Positions 16,783 to 26,244 of a stretch of 64,000 nt of DNA are shown piece after piece. The DNA is taken from contig CATLBR010000008.1 of NCBI GenBank assembly GCA_949879795.1, positions 54,975-118,974 of the forward strand, written 5' to 3'. The notes beneath the pieces were generated by a model. The model was not told the DNA's origin. It saw nothing but the letters and a program-made list of their open reading frames with translations, and made no database searches. The position numbers and the translations under genes were made by a program. The stretch is from an uncultured Hungatella sp. GTDB lineage: Bacteria > Bacillota > Clostridia > Lachnospirales > Lachnospiraceae. The first letter of the stretch is position 1, and the number at the start of each line of letters is the position of its first letter.

Positions 16783-17604
16783 ATGATGTGGATCGCGGGA
16801 ATCGGTGCAGCTTTGTGCCTGGCTTATTATGGAGTGATTGTATGCTATTCCGGTTTCTCCACATCATTTGCCTGGATTTGGCCTTTGGCGTCGGCTTTCC
16901 TTCTGACGCTGACATCGGGTATGCTCTACGGCAGACACCATCCGAAAAAGCTGCCTCTGTGGCTCCCTGTGTCTGCGTTTACGTTTCTCGGGGCTTCTGT
17001 GGCAATCCTGTGCGCAGTGGAGATATTAGTATTTCTGGGAGCGGCATCTTCCGATGTGCCCAACCTGGATTATGTGATCGTCCTGGGGGCCAAGGTGGAG
17101 GAGGGGAGAATCAGCAACTCTCTCCAGAAGCGTCTCGACAAGGCTATCGAGTACAGCCAGAAAAATCCTGACACGGTTCTCATCTTGTCAGGAGGGCAGG
17201 GAAAAGACGAGCCTGCCAGCGAGGCATGGATGATGTACGAATATCTGAGATACAATGGAGTTCCCGAAAAACAGCTGGTGATGGAGGACCAATCCGCCAG
17301 CACGGCGCAGAATATTATGTACAGCAAGGCGATCATCGACAGGCTGGAGAGAGAGAAAGATCAGGCAAAGAACCGGACAGACCCCATCCCTCCGGGACCA
17401 TATATGGTGGCGGAGGATAAGCCCATTCAGATCGGTGTGTTGACAAGCAACTTTCATGTATTTCGGGCAACCCGGATCGCACGCCGGTGCGGACTTGAGG
17501 AGGTCTGCGGAATCGGGGCTTCCTCCGACAGCATTTTGTTTCTTCACCTGTGTGTCAGAGAGTGCGCCGCCATACTGAAGGACAAGCTGATGGGAAACAT
17601 GTGA
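16783..17604 (+). CDS. YdcF/ElyC-family membrane protein (DUF218)
   Basis: A 273-residue protein with three N-terminal transmembrane helices (about residues 1-85) and a DUF218 domain starting at DYVIVLGAKVEEGRISN, with LILSGGQGKDE and the ASTAQNIMYSKAII block. E. coli ElyC and SanA affect envelope integrity, and members may handle lipid carriers or wall precursors; the reaction is unknown. It starts 5 bases after trhP, so it is probably the last gene of the rnj run. A hairpin CGGCTG-AAA-CAGCCG at 17634-17648, without a T-run, follows. Confidence 0.88.
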   Translation: MMWIAGIGAALCLAYYGVIVCYSGFSTSFAWIWPLASAFLLTLTSGMLYGRHHPKKLPLWLPVSAFTFLGASVAILCAVEILVFLGAASSDVPNLDYVIVLGAKVEEGRISNSLQKRLDKAIEYSQKNPDTVLILSGGQGKDEPASEAWMMYEYLRYNGVPEKQLVMEDQSASTAQNIMYSKAIIDRLEREKDQAKNRTDPIPPGPYMVAEDKPIQIGVLTSNFHVFRATRIARRCGLEEVCGIGASSDSILFLHLCVRECAAILKDKLMGNM

Positions 17605-17733
17605 GGCGGATTCACCTGCCTTAGAACATTTCCCGGCTGAAACAGCCGAATAAGGAACCGGAAAGAGGCAGATACTATAAAGGACAAATTTTTGTGCGGG
17701 CGAGACCAGAATAAGAAGAGGGATGAATAAAAT

Positions 17734-20673
17734 ATGAATATAAAAGATATAGAGGCTTACAGACTGACAGGGGAGAAATGGGTGGCGGAGTTGAATTCCA
17801 CCGCGTACCAGCTTGAACATAAGAAGAGCGGAGCCAAAGTGTTTCTTCTGTCCAACGACGACGACAACAAGGTGTTTTCCATAGGATTTCGAACTCCTCC
17901 TGCGGACAGCACCGGGGTGGCACATATTCTGGAGCACAGCGTGCTGTGCGGTTCCGGCAAATTTCCCGTGAAGGATCCTTTTGTGGAGCTGGTGAAAGGA
18001 TCTCTGAACACATTTTTAAACGCCATGACGTACCCTGACAAAACGGTGTATCCGGTGGCGAGCACCAACGACAAAGATTTTCAGAATCTTATGGATGTGT
18101 ACATGGACGCGGTGCTGAACCCCAATATCTACAGGGAGCCTAAGATTTTTATGCAGGAAGGGTGGCACTATGAGCTGGAGTCGGAAGACGGAGAACTGAA
18201 ATACAACGGGGTGGTATACAACGAGATGAAAGGGGCCTTTTCATCGCCGGAGAGCGTGCTGGAGAGATACACACAGAAAATGCTGTTCCCGGATACCTGC
18301 TACGGCTGTGAGTCCGGCGGAGATCCCAAGGATATCCCGGGTCTGACTTATGAACAGTTTCTGGATTTCCACAGGACCTACTATCATCCGTCCAACAGCT
18401 ATATCTATCTGTACGGAGATATGGACATGGCCGAAAAACTGAGATGGCTGGACCAGGAATATTTAAGCCGTTATGACCGGCTGGAAGTGAACTCCCAGAT
18501 CGCCGTGCAGAAAGCCTTCGACAAACCAAAGACGGAGGAAATTTCCTACTCAATCACTGAGGAAGAAGATGAGGAACACAGCACGTATTTGTCCGTCGCA
18601 GACGTGGTGGGGACAGATCTGGATCCCAGGCTCTATGTGGCATTTCAGATTCTGGAGTACACTCTCATCAACGCTCCGGGAGCACAGCTGAAGCAGGCTT
18701 TGCTGGATGCAGGGATCGGGGAGGATATCTTCGGAGGCTATGACAGCGGAATTCTCCAGCCCTATTTTTCCGTGGTGGCAAAGGGTGCTGACCCGTGCCA
18801 GAAAGGAGAGTTTCTGGCGGTGGTGAAGGGGACGCTGAGAAAGCTGGCGGACGAAGGGATCAACAGGAAAAGCCTTCTGGCAGGTCTCAATTACTGGGAG
18901 TTCCGCTACAGGGAGGCGGATTACGGGAGCACGCCCAAAGGCCTTATGTACGGACTTCAGTGTATGGACAGCTGGCTGTACGGCGGAGATCCGCTGATGC
19001 ATCTGGAGTATCAGGAAACCTTTGACTACCTGAAGGAAGCGGTAAACAGCGGATATTTTGAGCAGCTGATCAGGGATTATCTTCTTGACAATCCCTTTGA
19101 GGCGGTTCTTGTGGTGAAGCCGGAGAAGAATCTCACTGCCAGGGAGGACGCTGAGGTGGCCAGGAAACTGGCTAAGTATAAAGAAGAATTGTCCCGGGAA
19201 GAGCTGGCCAGGCTGGTGAAACAGACCAGTGAACTGAAAGAGTACCAGGATACGCCGTCTTCAAGGGAGGAACTGGAGCGGATCCCCATGCTGAGAAGGT
19301 CCGATATAAGGAAAGAGGCGGAGAAGCTGGTCTGGGAGGAGCATCTCATAGACGGGATTCAGGTGGTTCACCATAACCTGTTTACCTCGGGCATCGGCTA
19401 TATAAGAGTGTTGTTCAACACAGATCGGGTTCCCGCAAACGACATTCCCTACGTGGGACTTTTGAAGGCAGTTCTGGGCTATGTGGACACAGAACATTAC
19501 AGCTACAGCGATCTGACCAGCGAGATTCATCTGAACAGCGGCGGGATCAGCTTCAGCGCCGTCTCCTATGTGGACCTGGAGCATCTGCCGGACTTTACGG
19601 GGGCGTTCATGGCAGAGGCCAGGGTGCTGTACGAGAAGATGGATTTCGCCTTTGACATCATAGGCGAGATTCTGACCACATCCAAATTGGAGGACAAAAA
19701 GCGCCTGGGAGAGATTTTGAGAGAGACCAGATCCCGGTCCAGGATGAGGCTTGAAAATGCCAGCCACAGCGCCGCGGTGTCCAGGGCCACATCCTACTTT
19801 TCCCCCACCTCCTGCTTCAACGACAATGTAGGGGGTATCGGGTATTATCAGTTCCTGGAGGCTGTAGTAAAGGAATACGAGAAAGATCCGGAAAAGGTTA
19901 TCAGAAAATTGAAGCAGGTGGCAGGAAAGCTGTTTACCGTGGACAATATGCTGGTAAGCTGCACGGCTGACAGGGAAGGCTTCGCGCCGGCGGGAGAGGC
20001 CATGAAGAAGCTGACGGACAAACTTCCGGCAGGGGACGGGCAGAAGTACCCCTTTACCTTCCGGGCAGAGAATAAAAACGAAGGATTCAAGACTGCTTCC
20101 CAGGTAAACTATGTGGCGAGATGCGGCAGCTTCAGGGAAAAAGGTTACGAGTACACAGGAGCCCTGAGGATCCTGAAGCTGATTCTGAGTTATGACTACC
20201 TGTGGCTCAACCTGAGAGTGAAAGGGGGAGCCTACGGCTGTATGAGCGGTTTCGGGCGTTCGGGAGAAGGGTATTTTGTGTCCTACAGAGATCCTAACGT
20301 GGCGCGGACCAACCGGATCTATGAGGATATGGTAAGCTATCTGGAGCAGTTTGACGCAGACGAGAGAGATATGACCAAGTATGTCATCGGAACCATCAGC
20401 GCTCTGGACACGCCTCTGACGCCGTCAGACAAAGGGGCCAGAGGGCTGTCGGCCTATCTGTCCGGCGTCACGGACCAGATGCTTCAGACCGAGAGGGATC
20501 AGATCCTCTCGGCGGGACCGGAAGATATCCGGAAACTTGCTGGGATCGTGAGGGCCATCCTGGACACAGGGAGTATCTGCACCATCGGCAACGAGGAGAA
20601 AATAGAGGCCGACAGGCAGCTGTTTACAGAGATCAAAAATCTGTATACAATGTCTGCGGGTGAGGAAGAGTAA
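17734..20673 (+). CDS. M16C metallopeptidase (PreP-like insulinase family)
   Basis: A 979-residue zinc peptidase of the M16C group. The inverted zinc motif HILEH is near residue 70, followed by LCGSGKFPVKDPF and LVKGSLNTFLNAMTYPDKT, the PreP/insulinase core. The distal zinc ligand lies in NGVVYNEMKGAFSSPE near residue 168. The two halves form the peptide-degrading chamber; C-terminal R/Y residues (LRVKGGAYG) are also conserved. No signal peptide is seen, so it should degrade peptides in the cytoplasm. The single gene is followed 20 bases later by era. Confidence 0.93.
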   Translation: MNIKDIEAYRLTGEKWVAELNSTAYQLEHKKSGAKVFLLSNDDDNKVFSIGFRTPPADSTGVAHILEHSVLCGSGKFPVKDPFVELVKGSLNTFLNAMTYPDKTVYPVASTNDKDFQNLMDVYMDAVLNPNIYREPKIFMQEGWHYELESEDGELKYNGVVYNEMKGAFSSPESVLERYTQKMLFPDTCYGCESGGDPKDIPGLTYEQFLDFHRTYYHPSNSYIYLYGDMDMAEKLRWLDQEYLSRYDRLEVNSQIAVQKAFDKPKTEEISYSITEEEDEEHSTYLSVADVVGTDLDPRLYVAFQILEYTLINAPGAQLKQALLDAGIGEDIFGGYDSGILQPYFSVVAKGADPCQKGEFLAVVKGTLRKLADEGINRKSLLAGLNYWEFRYREADYGSTPKGLMYGLQCMDSWLYGGDPLMHLEYQETFDYLKEAVNSGYFEQLIRDYLLDNPFEAVLVVKPEKNLTAREDAEVARKLAKYKEELSREELARLVKQTSELKEYQDTPSSREELERIPMLRRSDIRKEAEKLVWEEHLIDGIQVVHHNLFTSGIGYIRVLFNTDRVPANDIPYVGLLKAVLGYVDTEHYSYSDLTSEIHLNSGGISFSAVSYVDLEHLPDFTGAFMAEARVLYEKMDFAFDIIGEILTTSKLEDKKRLGEILRETRSRSRMRLENASHSAAVSRATSYFSPTSCFNDNVGGIGYYQFLEAVVKEYEKDPEKVIRKLKQVAGKLFTVDNMLVSCTADREGFAPAGEAMKKLTDKLPAGDGQKYPFTFRAENKNEGFKTASQVNYVARCGSFREKGYEYTGALRILKLILSYDYLWLNLRVKGGAYGCMSGFGRSGEGYFVSYRDPNVARTNRIYEDMVSYLEQFDADERDMTKYVIGTISALDTPLTPSDKGARGLSAYLSGVTDQMLQTERDQILSAGPEDIRKLAGIVRAILDTGSICTIGNEEKIEADRQLFTEIKNLYTMSAGEEE

Positions 20674-20693
20674 AAGACAGAGGAAAACAGGGA

Positions 20694-21596
20694 ATGAATG
20701 ATGATTTTAAATCAGGTTTTGTGGCGCTTGTAGGACGGCCCAATGTGGGCAAGTCCACGCTGATGAACCATCTCATAGGACAGAAGATCGCCATCACGTC
20801 AGAGAAACCACAGACTACCAGAAACAGGATACAGACCGTGTACACTGACGGCAGAGGACAGATTATATTTCTGGACACCCCGGGGATCCACAAGGCAAAA
20901 AACAAGCTGGGAGAGTATATGGTCAATGTGGCGGAGGGCACCTTAAAAGAGGTGGACGTGATTTTGTGGCTTGTGGAGCCGTCCACCTTTGTGGGGGCGG
21001 GAGAGCGCCATATCGCTGAGATCCTGGGAAAGGTAAAGACACCGGTGATCCTGGTGATCAACAAGATTGATACAGTGAAGAATCAGGAACAGATTTTGTC
21101 CTGCATGGAGGCATACAAAAATTTCTGCGATTTCGCCCAGATCGTTCCCGTTTCGGCTCTGAAGGACAAGAACACGGAAAAGATGACGGAGATGATCTTT
21201 CAATATCTGCCCTGCGGACCGCAGTATTACGACGAGGACACGGTGACAGACCAGCCCATGCGTCAGATCGCGGCAGAGCTCATCAGGGAGAAGGCCTTGA
21301 GACTTCTGGACGAGGAGATCCCCCACGGCATCGCTGTGACGATAGAGTCTATGACAGAGCGGAAAAACGGAATGTTTGACATCGAGGCGAATATTGTCTG
21401 TGAGAGGGAGTCTCACAAGGGGATCATCATCGGAAAAGGCGGTTCCATGCTGAAAAGGATCGGAACCGCCGCCCGCAGAGAGATAGAAAATCTCATGGGT
21501 GCCAGGGTGAACCTGCAGCTGTGGGTGAAGGTTCGCAGAGAATGGCGGGACAGCGAGCTGTACATGAAAAACTATGGGTACTCCCCCAGGCAGTGA
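20694..21596 (+). CDS. era: GTPase Era
   Basis: A 300-residue Ras-like GTPase with C-terminal KH domain, needed for 30S assembly through binding of 16S rRNA 3' end. G1 is GRPNVGKS (near residue 15), G3 DTPG (near 62), G4 NKID (near 123). The KH GXXG loop is GKGGSMLKRIG near 245. Length and motifs are canonical. It is followed 58 bases later by recO, a common Firmicute order. Confidence 0.97.
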   Translation: MNDDFKSGFVALVGRPNVGKSTLMNHLIGQKIAITSEKPQTTRNRIQTVYTDGRGQIIFLDTPGIHKAKNKLGEYMVNVAEGTLKEVDVILWLVEPSTFVGAGERHIAEILGKVKTPVILVINKIDTVKNQEQILSCMEAYKNFCDFAQIVPVSALKDKNTEKMTEMIFQYLPCGPQYYDEDTVTDQPMRQIAAELIREKALRLLDEEIPHGIAVTIESMTERKNGMFDIEANIVCERESHKGIIIGKGGSMLKRIGTAARREIENLMGARVNLQLWVKVRREWRDSELYMKNYGYSPRQ

Positions 21597-21654
21597 GGGA
21601 GACAGAATTGAGCCGGCTCTGCGGGGCGGAATAAAAGACAGTGGAGGCAGGGAT

Positions 21655-22416
21655 ATGAGAGAACCTCTGGATTTGACAGGTATTGTCATAAAATCCACAG
21701 CAGTGGGGGAGTACGACAGACGCCAGGTGATTCTGACCAGGGAGAGAGGCAAGATCACCGCCTTTGCCCGGGGAGCCAAACGTCCGGGGAGCAATCTGAT
21801 GGGCCCCTGCCGTCCGTTTGCCTTCGGTGTTTTCAGGCTTCTGGAAGGACGGGATGCCTACACTCTGCAGTCGGCCCGGATCAGCAGGTATTTTGACGAG
21901 CTGGCGGAAGATGTGGAGACTTCCTGCTACGGACAGTATTTTCTGGAGATAGCGGACTACTATACCAGAGAAAATCTGGACGGAAGTGCTATGCTTCTGC
22001 TGGTATACCAGTCTCTGAGGGCATTGTCCAACCCTAACCTGCCCAATCCCCTGGTGCGGAGGGTTTTTGAACTGAGGGCCATGGTGGTCAACGGGGAGTA
22101 CACGGAACATCCTCCTGTCCCTGTCTGCGACTCGGCCAATTACACATGGGAGTATGTCACGGGGGCTCCCCTGGAAAAACTTTACACCTTTGCCGTGACC
22201 CCGGAAGTGTTTGAGGAATTTCAGCGATGTGTGGAGATCAACAAGAACCGCTACATAGACCGGACATTCCATTCACTGGATATCCTGGAGGTTCTCGCAA
22301 AAGGTGTTGAAAATAGGGAGAAGTTGTGGCATACTATAGTTTATCCTTCGGCGAAAGCCGAGCGCCCTCCCCACGAGAACCCAAAGACAGCAAAGATGAC
22401 GGAGGAAGGATTATGA
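21655..22416 (+). CDS. recO: DNA repair protein RecO
   Basis: A 253-residue recombination mediator that loads RecA in the RecFOR pathway. An N-terminal OB fold (LTGIVIKSTAVGEYDRRQ, then KITAFARGAKRP) and a helical C-terminal part are evident. ATG 21655 is chosen because GGAGG sits 7 bases ahead; an upstream in-frame ATG at 21574 would add 27 residues overlapping era and is unlikely. No clear four-cysteine zinc finger is present, unlike some RecO proteins. Its TGA overlaps the next gene by 4 bases. Confidence 0.93.
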   Translation: MREPLDLTGIVIKSTAVGEYDRRQVILTRERGKITAFARGAKRPGSNLMGPCRPFAFGVFRLLEGRDAYTLQSARISRYFDELAEDVETSCYGQYFLEIADYYTRENLDGSAMLLLVYQSLRALSNPNLPNPLVRRVFELRAMVVNGEYTEHPPVPVCDSANYTWEYVTGAPLEKLYTFAVTPEVFEEFQRCVEINKNRYIDRTFHSLDILEVLAKGVENREKLWHTIVYPSAKAERPPHENPKTAKMTEEGL

Positions 22417-23042
22417 AAAAGAGAATGATGGCAGCCGCCATGATGCTGGGGATATTGGTGTCAGGGTGCGGATCCGGAAGGGCAGGCAGTTTTCCCTCTG
22501 GGCAGAGCACTGTTTATGTATCAAAGGAGGGCGGTATTTACACGGCTCTTGTGGAACAGTATGACCCTTCCGATACAGGCTACAGCGCAGGGGAACTGAA
22601 GGCCATGGCCGACCTAGAAGCGGCGGCTTACAACAGCGAGTACCGCAAAGCTGAAGGGCAGGAACCTGTGGCTGTGACGGAATGCACTGTGGCCGACGGG
22701 ACGGCGACTGTCGTCCACAGGTATGCTACGGCGGAGGATCTGTGCCGCTTTACCCAGATCAGCCAGGACGTGTCCAACCACCCCCGGAAGTTTCAGATCA
22801 CCACCAATTCTGTGTACCTCACAGGGCAGGACGGGGAGGGGGGCTGGACCGACGCCAGGAAAGGAGGCGGCACGACCCTGGGCGTGGTGAGGAAGAAACA
22901 TGACCTTCCCATGATTGTGGTGACAGGGCCGGTGACTGTTCAGACGGAGGGAAGGATTCTCTATTACAGCGGCGCCGTGACTCTGAAAGACGAGTATACG
23001 GCTCAGGTGGCAGAGGGGGAAGCGTATATCGTGTTCCGCTGA
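22413..23042 (+). CDS. Putative lipoprotein of unknown function
   Basis: A 209-residue protein with an N-terminal lysine/arginine-methionine start, hydrophobic core and lipobox LVSGCGSG, so it should be lipid-anchored outside the membrane. The mature part (roughly 185 residues) has no family I recognise; it contains blocks such as STVYVSKEGGIYTALVEQYD and a threonine/valine-rich C-terminal half that looks beta-rich. It is coupled to recO by an ATGA overlap and ends before glyQS. Similar lipoproteins follow recO in related genomes by my recollection, but no role is established. Confidence 0.8.
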   Translation: MKKRMMAAAMMLGILVSGCGSGRAGSFPSGQSTVYVSKEGGIYTALVEQYDPSDTGYSAGELKAMADLEAAAYNSEYRKAEGQEPVAVTECTVADGTATVVHRYATAEDLCRFTQISQDVSNHPRKFQITTNSVYLTGQDGEGGWTDARKGGGTTLGVVRKKHDLPMIVVTGPVTVQTEGRILYYSGAVTLKDEYTAQVAEGEAYIVFR

Positions 23043-23149
23043 CTGCGGACCGGGGAAGCGGCTGTTTGGGCATCATGGAAAAGACAGTACTGGCGAAGTC
23101 TTAAGGCCTGTGCGGATTATAATCAAAAAGAAAAGGCAGGATAGTGAAG

Positions 23150-24538
23150 ATGGAAAAGACCATGGAAAAAATTGTGGCTCTGGCAAAGTCCAGGGGATTT
23201 GTGTATCCCGGCTCCGAGATATACGGCGGCCTGGCCAACACCTGGGATTACGGAAACCTGGGAGTGGAACTGAAAAACAACGTGAAGAAGGCCTGGTGGC
23301 AGAAGTTTGTCCAGGAGAGTCCCTACAACGTAGGCGTAGACTGTGCCATCCTTATGAATTCCCAGACATGGGTGGCCTCAGGACATCTGGGAGGATTTTC
23401 TGACCCGCTGATGGACTGCAAGGCCTGCAAGGAGAGATTCAGAGCCGACAAGCTCATCGAGGATTACATGGAGGAGAACCACATCACTATGGAGGGAAGC
23501 GTGGACGGCTGGACCCAGGAGCAGATGAGGCAGTATATCGAGGAGAAGAATATCTGCTGTCCCAGCTGCGGCAAACACGATTTCACGGACATCCGTCAGT
23601 TTAATCTGATGTTCAAGACCTTCCAGGGAGTGACGGAGGATGCGAAGAATACCGTATATCTGAGACCGGAGACCGCTCAGGGCATTTTTGTCAACTTTAA
23701 GAACGTGCAGAGGACTTCCAGGAAGAAGATTCCTTTCGGAATCGGACAGATCGGCAAGTCTTTCAGAAACGAGATCACTCCCGGCAATTTTACATTCCGC
23801 ACCAGAGAGTTTGAGCAGATGGAACTGGAGTTTTTCTGTGCTCCGGGCACGGATCTGGAGTGGTTTGCCTATTGGAAGGAATACTGTATCAACTGGCTGA
23901 AGGCCCTGGGTATGAAAGACGAGGAGATGCGGGCCAGAGACCACTCTCCCGAGGAGCTGTGCTTCTACAGCAAGGCCACCACGGACATCGAGTTTTTGTT
24001 CCCATTCGGCTGGGGAGAACTGTGGGGTATCGCCGACAGAACCGACTATGACCTGACCCAGCATCAGAACACATCGGGACAGGATATGGCCTACTTTGAC
24101 GACGAGAAAAAGGAGAAATATATTCCCTACGTCATCGAGCCGTCCCTGGGCGCGGACCGCGTGACCCTGGCCTTTTTGTGTGCCGCCTACGATGAGGAGG
24201 AGATCGGCGAGGGAGATATGCGGACGGTTCTCCACTTCCATCCCGCTATCGCTCCCGTGAAAGTGGGCGTGCTGCCTCTGTCCAAGAAACTGAACGAAGG
24301 CGCGGAGAAGGTATACGCGGAGCTGAGCAAATACTTTAACTGCGAGTTTGACGACAGAGGCAATATCGGAAAGCGGTACAGAAGACAGGACGAGATCGGT
24401 ACTCCCTTCTGTGTGACCTACGATTTTGATTCTCAGGAGGACCAGGCGGTGACGGTTCGCGACAGGGATACCATGGACCAGGTGAGAGTGCCTATCAGCG
24501 AGCTTAAAACTTATCTGGAGGAAAAACTTCGATTCTAG
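23150..24538 (+). CDS. glyQS: Glycyl-tRNA synthetase, single-chain (alpha2) type
   Basis: A 462-residue class II synthetase of the alpha2 type that charges tRNA-Gly. The N-terminal [17 protein letters not shown], the motif 2 region [21 protein letters not shown], and motif 3 [12 protein letters not shown] are present, followed by an anticodon-binding domain (about 360-462). An insertion holds cysteines (DCKACK and CCPSCGKH) that may bind zinc. ATG 23150 is preferred by ribosome-site spacing; GTG 23144 is an alternative. The 107-base leader shows no T-box elements, unlike many Firmicute glycyl-synthetase genes. A UUCG-loop terminator follows. Confidence 0.95.
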   Translation: MEKTMEKIVALAKSRGFVYPGSEIYGGLANTWDYGNLGVELKNNVKKAWWQKFVQESPYNVGVDCAILMNSQTWVASGHLGGFSDPLMDCKACKERFRADKLIEDYMEENHITMEGSVDGWTQEQMRQYIEEKNICCPSCGKHDFTDIRQFNLMFKTFQGVTEDAKNTVYLRPETAQGIFVNFKNVQRTSRKKIPFGIGQIGKSFRNEITPGNFTFRTREFEQMELEFFCAPGTDLEWFAYWKEYCINWLKALGMKDEEMRARDHSPEELCFYSKATTDIEFLFPFGWGELWGIADRTDYDLTQHQNTSGQDMAYFDDEKKEKYIPYVIEPSLGADRVTLAFLCAAYDEEEIGEGDMRTVLHFHPAIAPVKVGVLPLSKKLNEGAEKVYAELSKYFNCEFDDRGNIGKRYRRQDEIGTPFCVTYDFDSQEDQAVTVRDRDTMDQVRVPISELKTYLEEKLRF

Positions 24539-24565
24539 AGGTTCTGTTGTTTTAATGAGATTTGG

Positions 24566-24590
24566 GGCTGCTCTTCGGGGCAGCCTTTTT
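24566..24590 (+). terminator. Rho-independent terminator after glyQS
   Basis: GGCTGCTC closed by a TTCG tetraloop and its complement (24566-24585), followed by TTTTT. Confidence 0.93.
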
Positions 24591-24715
24591 GCCGCGCCGA
24601 CCCGTTCCAGTGTGATAAACTCCCGAAGCGAAAGTCCCATTTCCTTCTGAAAGGAACCGCTTAAGCGGTTTAGCTGACAGTTAATTTTTTTCCTGAGAAC
24701 TTAATGCTGCCTCAG

Positions 24716-24744
24716 TTGTATTCCCCGCCGGAGCCTGGTATCAT
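24716..24744 (+). promoter_or_regulatory. Sigma-A promoter for the XRE regulator
   Basis: TTGTAT (24716-24721), 17-bp spacer, TATCAT (24739-24744). Confidence 0.6.
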
Positions 24745-24813
24745 AGAATTTAAAGAGACAGGAGCGACGGCCGCGAACCCTGGCTTTTACATGGTTAAAA
24801 GGAGGCTGTATCT

Positions 24814-25893
24814 ATGGAGATCGGCAAGGTGATACGAGCTAACAGAAAGAAAAAAAATATGACTCAGGAGGAGATGGCGAACCGCCTCGGTGTGACGGCC
24901 CCGGCGGTGAACAAGTGGGAGATGGGAAACTCCATGCCGGATATCCTTCTGCTGGCCCCTATAGCCAGGCTGTTGGGAATCACGGTGGATGAACTTTTGT
25001 CTTTCAGGGAAGAGCTGACGGCGGAAGAGATCAACGGTTTTATCTGGGAGCTGGATGCCCGGATGAAAGATGAGCCTTTTGACCAGGTATTTTTGTGGGC
25101 AAAAACACGTCTGGAGGAGTACCCGGGCTGTTATCAGTTGATATGGCAGACGGCGGTGGTGCTGGACGCGGGAATCCGCATCCGTCAGGTGGCAGACCCG
25201 GAGAAATATGACGGTTATATCGGCAGTTGGTATGCCCGGGCGCTGGAAAGCGGCGATGAGACTGTCCGGGTCAACGCGGCAGGCTCTCTGTTTGCTTTCC
25301 GGATGAGAAGGGGAGAATATGACAAGGCTCAGTCCTGTCTGGCCTGTATCTCCGACCAAAATCCGGACAAAAAGAGAAAACAGGCGATGCTCTATGAGAA
25401 GACAGGGCAGACAGAGGAGGCCTACCGGGCCTACGAGGAGCTGCTGTTTTCTTTTTACGGAAATATAATGCTGGTGCTTAACAACATATACATGCTGGAT
25501 GTGGAGCGCCAAGACTGGGAGAGAGCAGAGATGCTTGCCGGGAAGCAGGCGGAGGCGGCCAGACTGTTTGAGATGGGGAGGTACAACGAAGTCTCGCCGG
25601 GCCTGAATCTGGCGGTGGTCAGGAAGGATGTGGAGGCCACCAGAGCGATTGTGGGGGAGATGCTGGCCGGCATTGGCAACATGGGCAGCTACAGGGGTTC
25701 TCTTCTCTACGAGCATATGAAGTTTAAAGAGTCCAGGAAAGAGTTTGCGGAGGGGGTGAGGAATAATCTTACAGAGCGGTTTCGGGATGAGGAGACGTTT
25801 GGTTATATGAAAGAAGACAGAGCTTGGCAGGAACTGGTGGGAGAGGAAAGCCGAGGGAGAGGAACAGAAGATGGGGCGGAAACATTGTTTTAA
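24814..25893 (+). CDS. XRE-family regulator with long helical C-terminal domain
   Basis: A 359-residue protein. Residues 1-70 form a Cro/CI helix-turn-helix (IRANRKKKNMTQEEMANRLG, then TAPAVNKWEMGNSMPD, LLGITVDELL). The remaining 290 residues are alpha-helical and TPR-like (for example KTGQTEEAYRAYEELLFSFY), the arrangement seen in peptide-responsive or protein-sensing XRE regulators of clostridia. It is a single gene behind its own promoter, with ppdK 350 bases downstream. Target and signal are unknown. Confidence 0.85.
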   Translation: MEIGKVIRANRKKKNMTQEEMANRLGVTAPAVNKWEMGNSMPDILLLAPIARLLGITVDELLSFREELTAEEINGFIWELDARMKDEPFDQVFLWAKTRLEEYPGCYQLIWQTAVVLDAGIRIRQVADPEKYDGYIGSWYARALESGDETVRVNAAGSLFAFRMRRGEYDKAQSCLACISDQNPDKKRKQAMLYEKTGQTEEAYRAYEELLFSFYGNIMLVLNNIYMLDVERQDWERAEMLAGKQAEAARLFEMGRYNEVSPGLNLAVVRKDVEATRAIVGEMLAGIGNMGSYRGSLLYEHMKFKESRKEFAEGVRNNLTERFRDEETFGYMKEDRAWQELVGEESRGRGTEDGAETLF

Positions 25894-25988
25894 AGAGCAT
25901 ATATTGGAGAGATTGTGAATCCGGAAATGAAAATTTTGAGAGCCGAATCTGAAGAAAAAACAGGCGGGATAATTGTGTGTGAAATGGT

Positions 25989-26006
25989 TATTCGCATATA
26001 CGAATA
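25989..26006. promoter_or_regulatory. Palindrome upstream of ppdK, possible operator
   Basis: TATTCG and CGAATA arms separated by 6 bases. It lies between the XRE gene and the ppdK promoter, so an XRE or other dimeric regulator may bind it. No direct evidence. Confidence 0.35.
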
Positions 26007-26036
26007 CGCAACGGATATGTGAATATACACAAAAAC

Positions 26037-26050
26037 TGTAACCGCTTACA
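26037..26050. promoter_or_regulatory. CcpA-type cre site upstream of ppdK
   Basis: TGTAACCGCTTACA closely fits the catabolite-response consensus TGWAANCGNTWNCA. It is about 80 bases upstream of the ppdK -10 box, a position compatible with activation or with control of a longer promoter region. CcpA binding is inference. Confidence 0.6.
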
Positions 26051-26106
26051 TCAAAAAATCTATTTATAACGCACAAAAATTGTCACATTTTTTTCCAGAA
26101 AACCAC

Positions 26107-26134
26107 TTTACTAGATTTTGAATTGTGTTATACT
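26107..26134 (+). promoter_or_regulatory. Promoter of ppdK
   Basis: TTTACT (26107-26112), 16-bp spacer, extended TGT-TATACT (-10 at 26129-26134). The leader is about 105 bases. Confidence 0.65.
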
Positions 26135-26244
26135 AATAACAGACCGCCGGTGGGGGTTCTTTTGAATGTTTGCGAAGGAAAACGAAGGGCCGGTGGGGAG
26201 AAAACGCAGACAAGCTCTGCACACAACTTTAGGAGGAAAACTTT

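Noticed and set aside
17634..17648. Hairpin CGGCTG-AAA-CAGCCG after ydcF as a terminator
   Set aside because: The stem is only 6 bp and no T-run follows, so it is not called as a terminator.
26141..26244. Possible riboswitch in the ppdK leader
   Set aside because: Repeated CCGGTGGGG words are present, but no stable structure matching a known class was found by eye.
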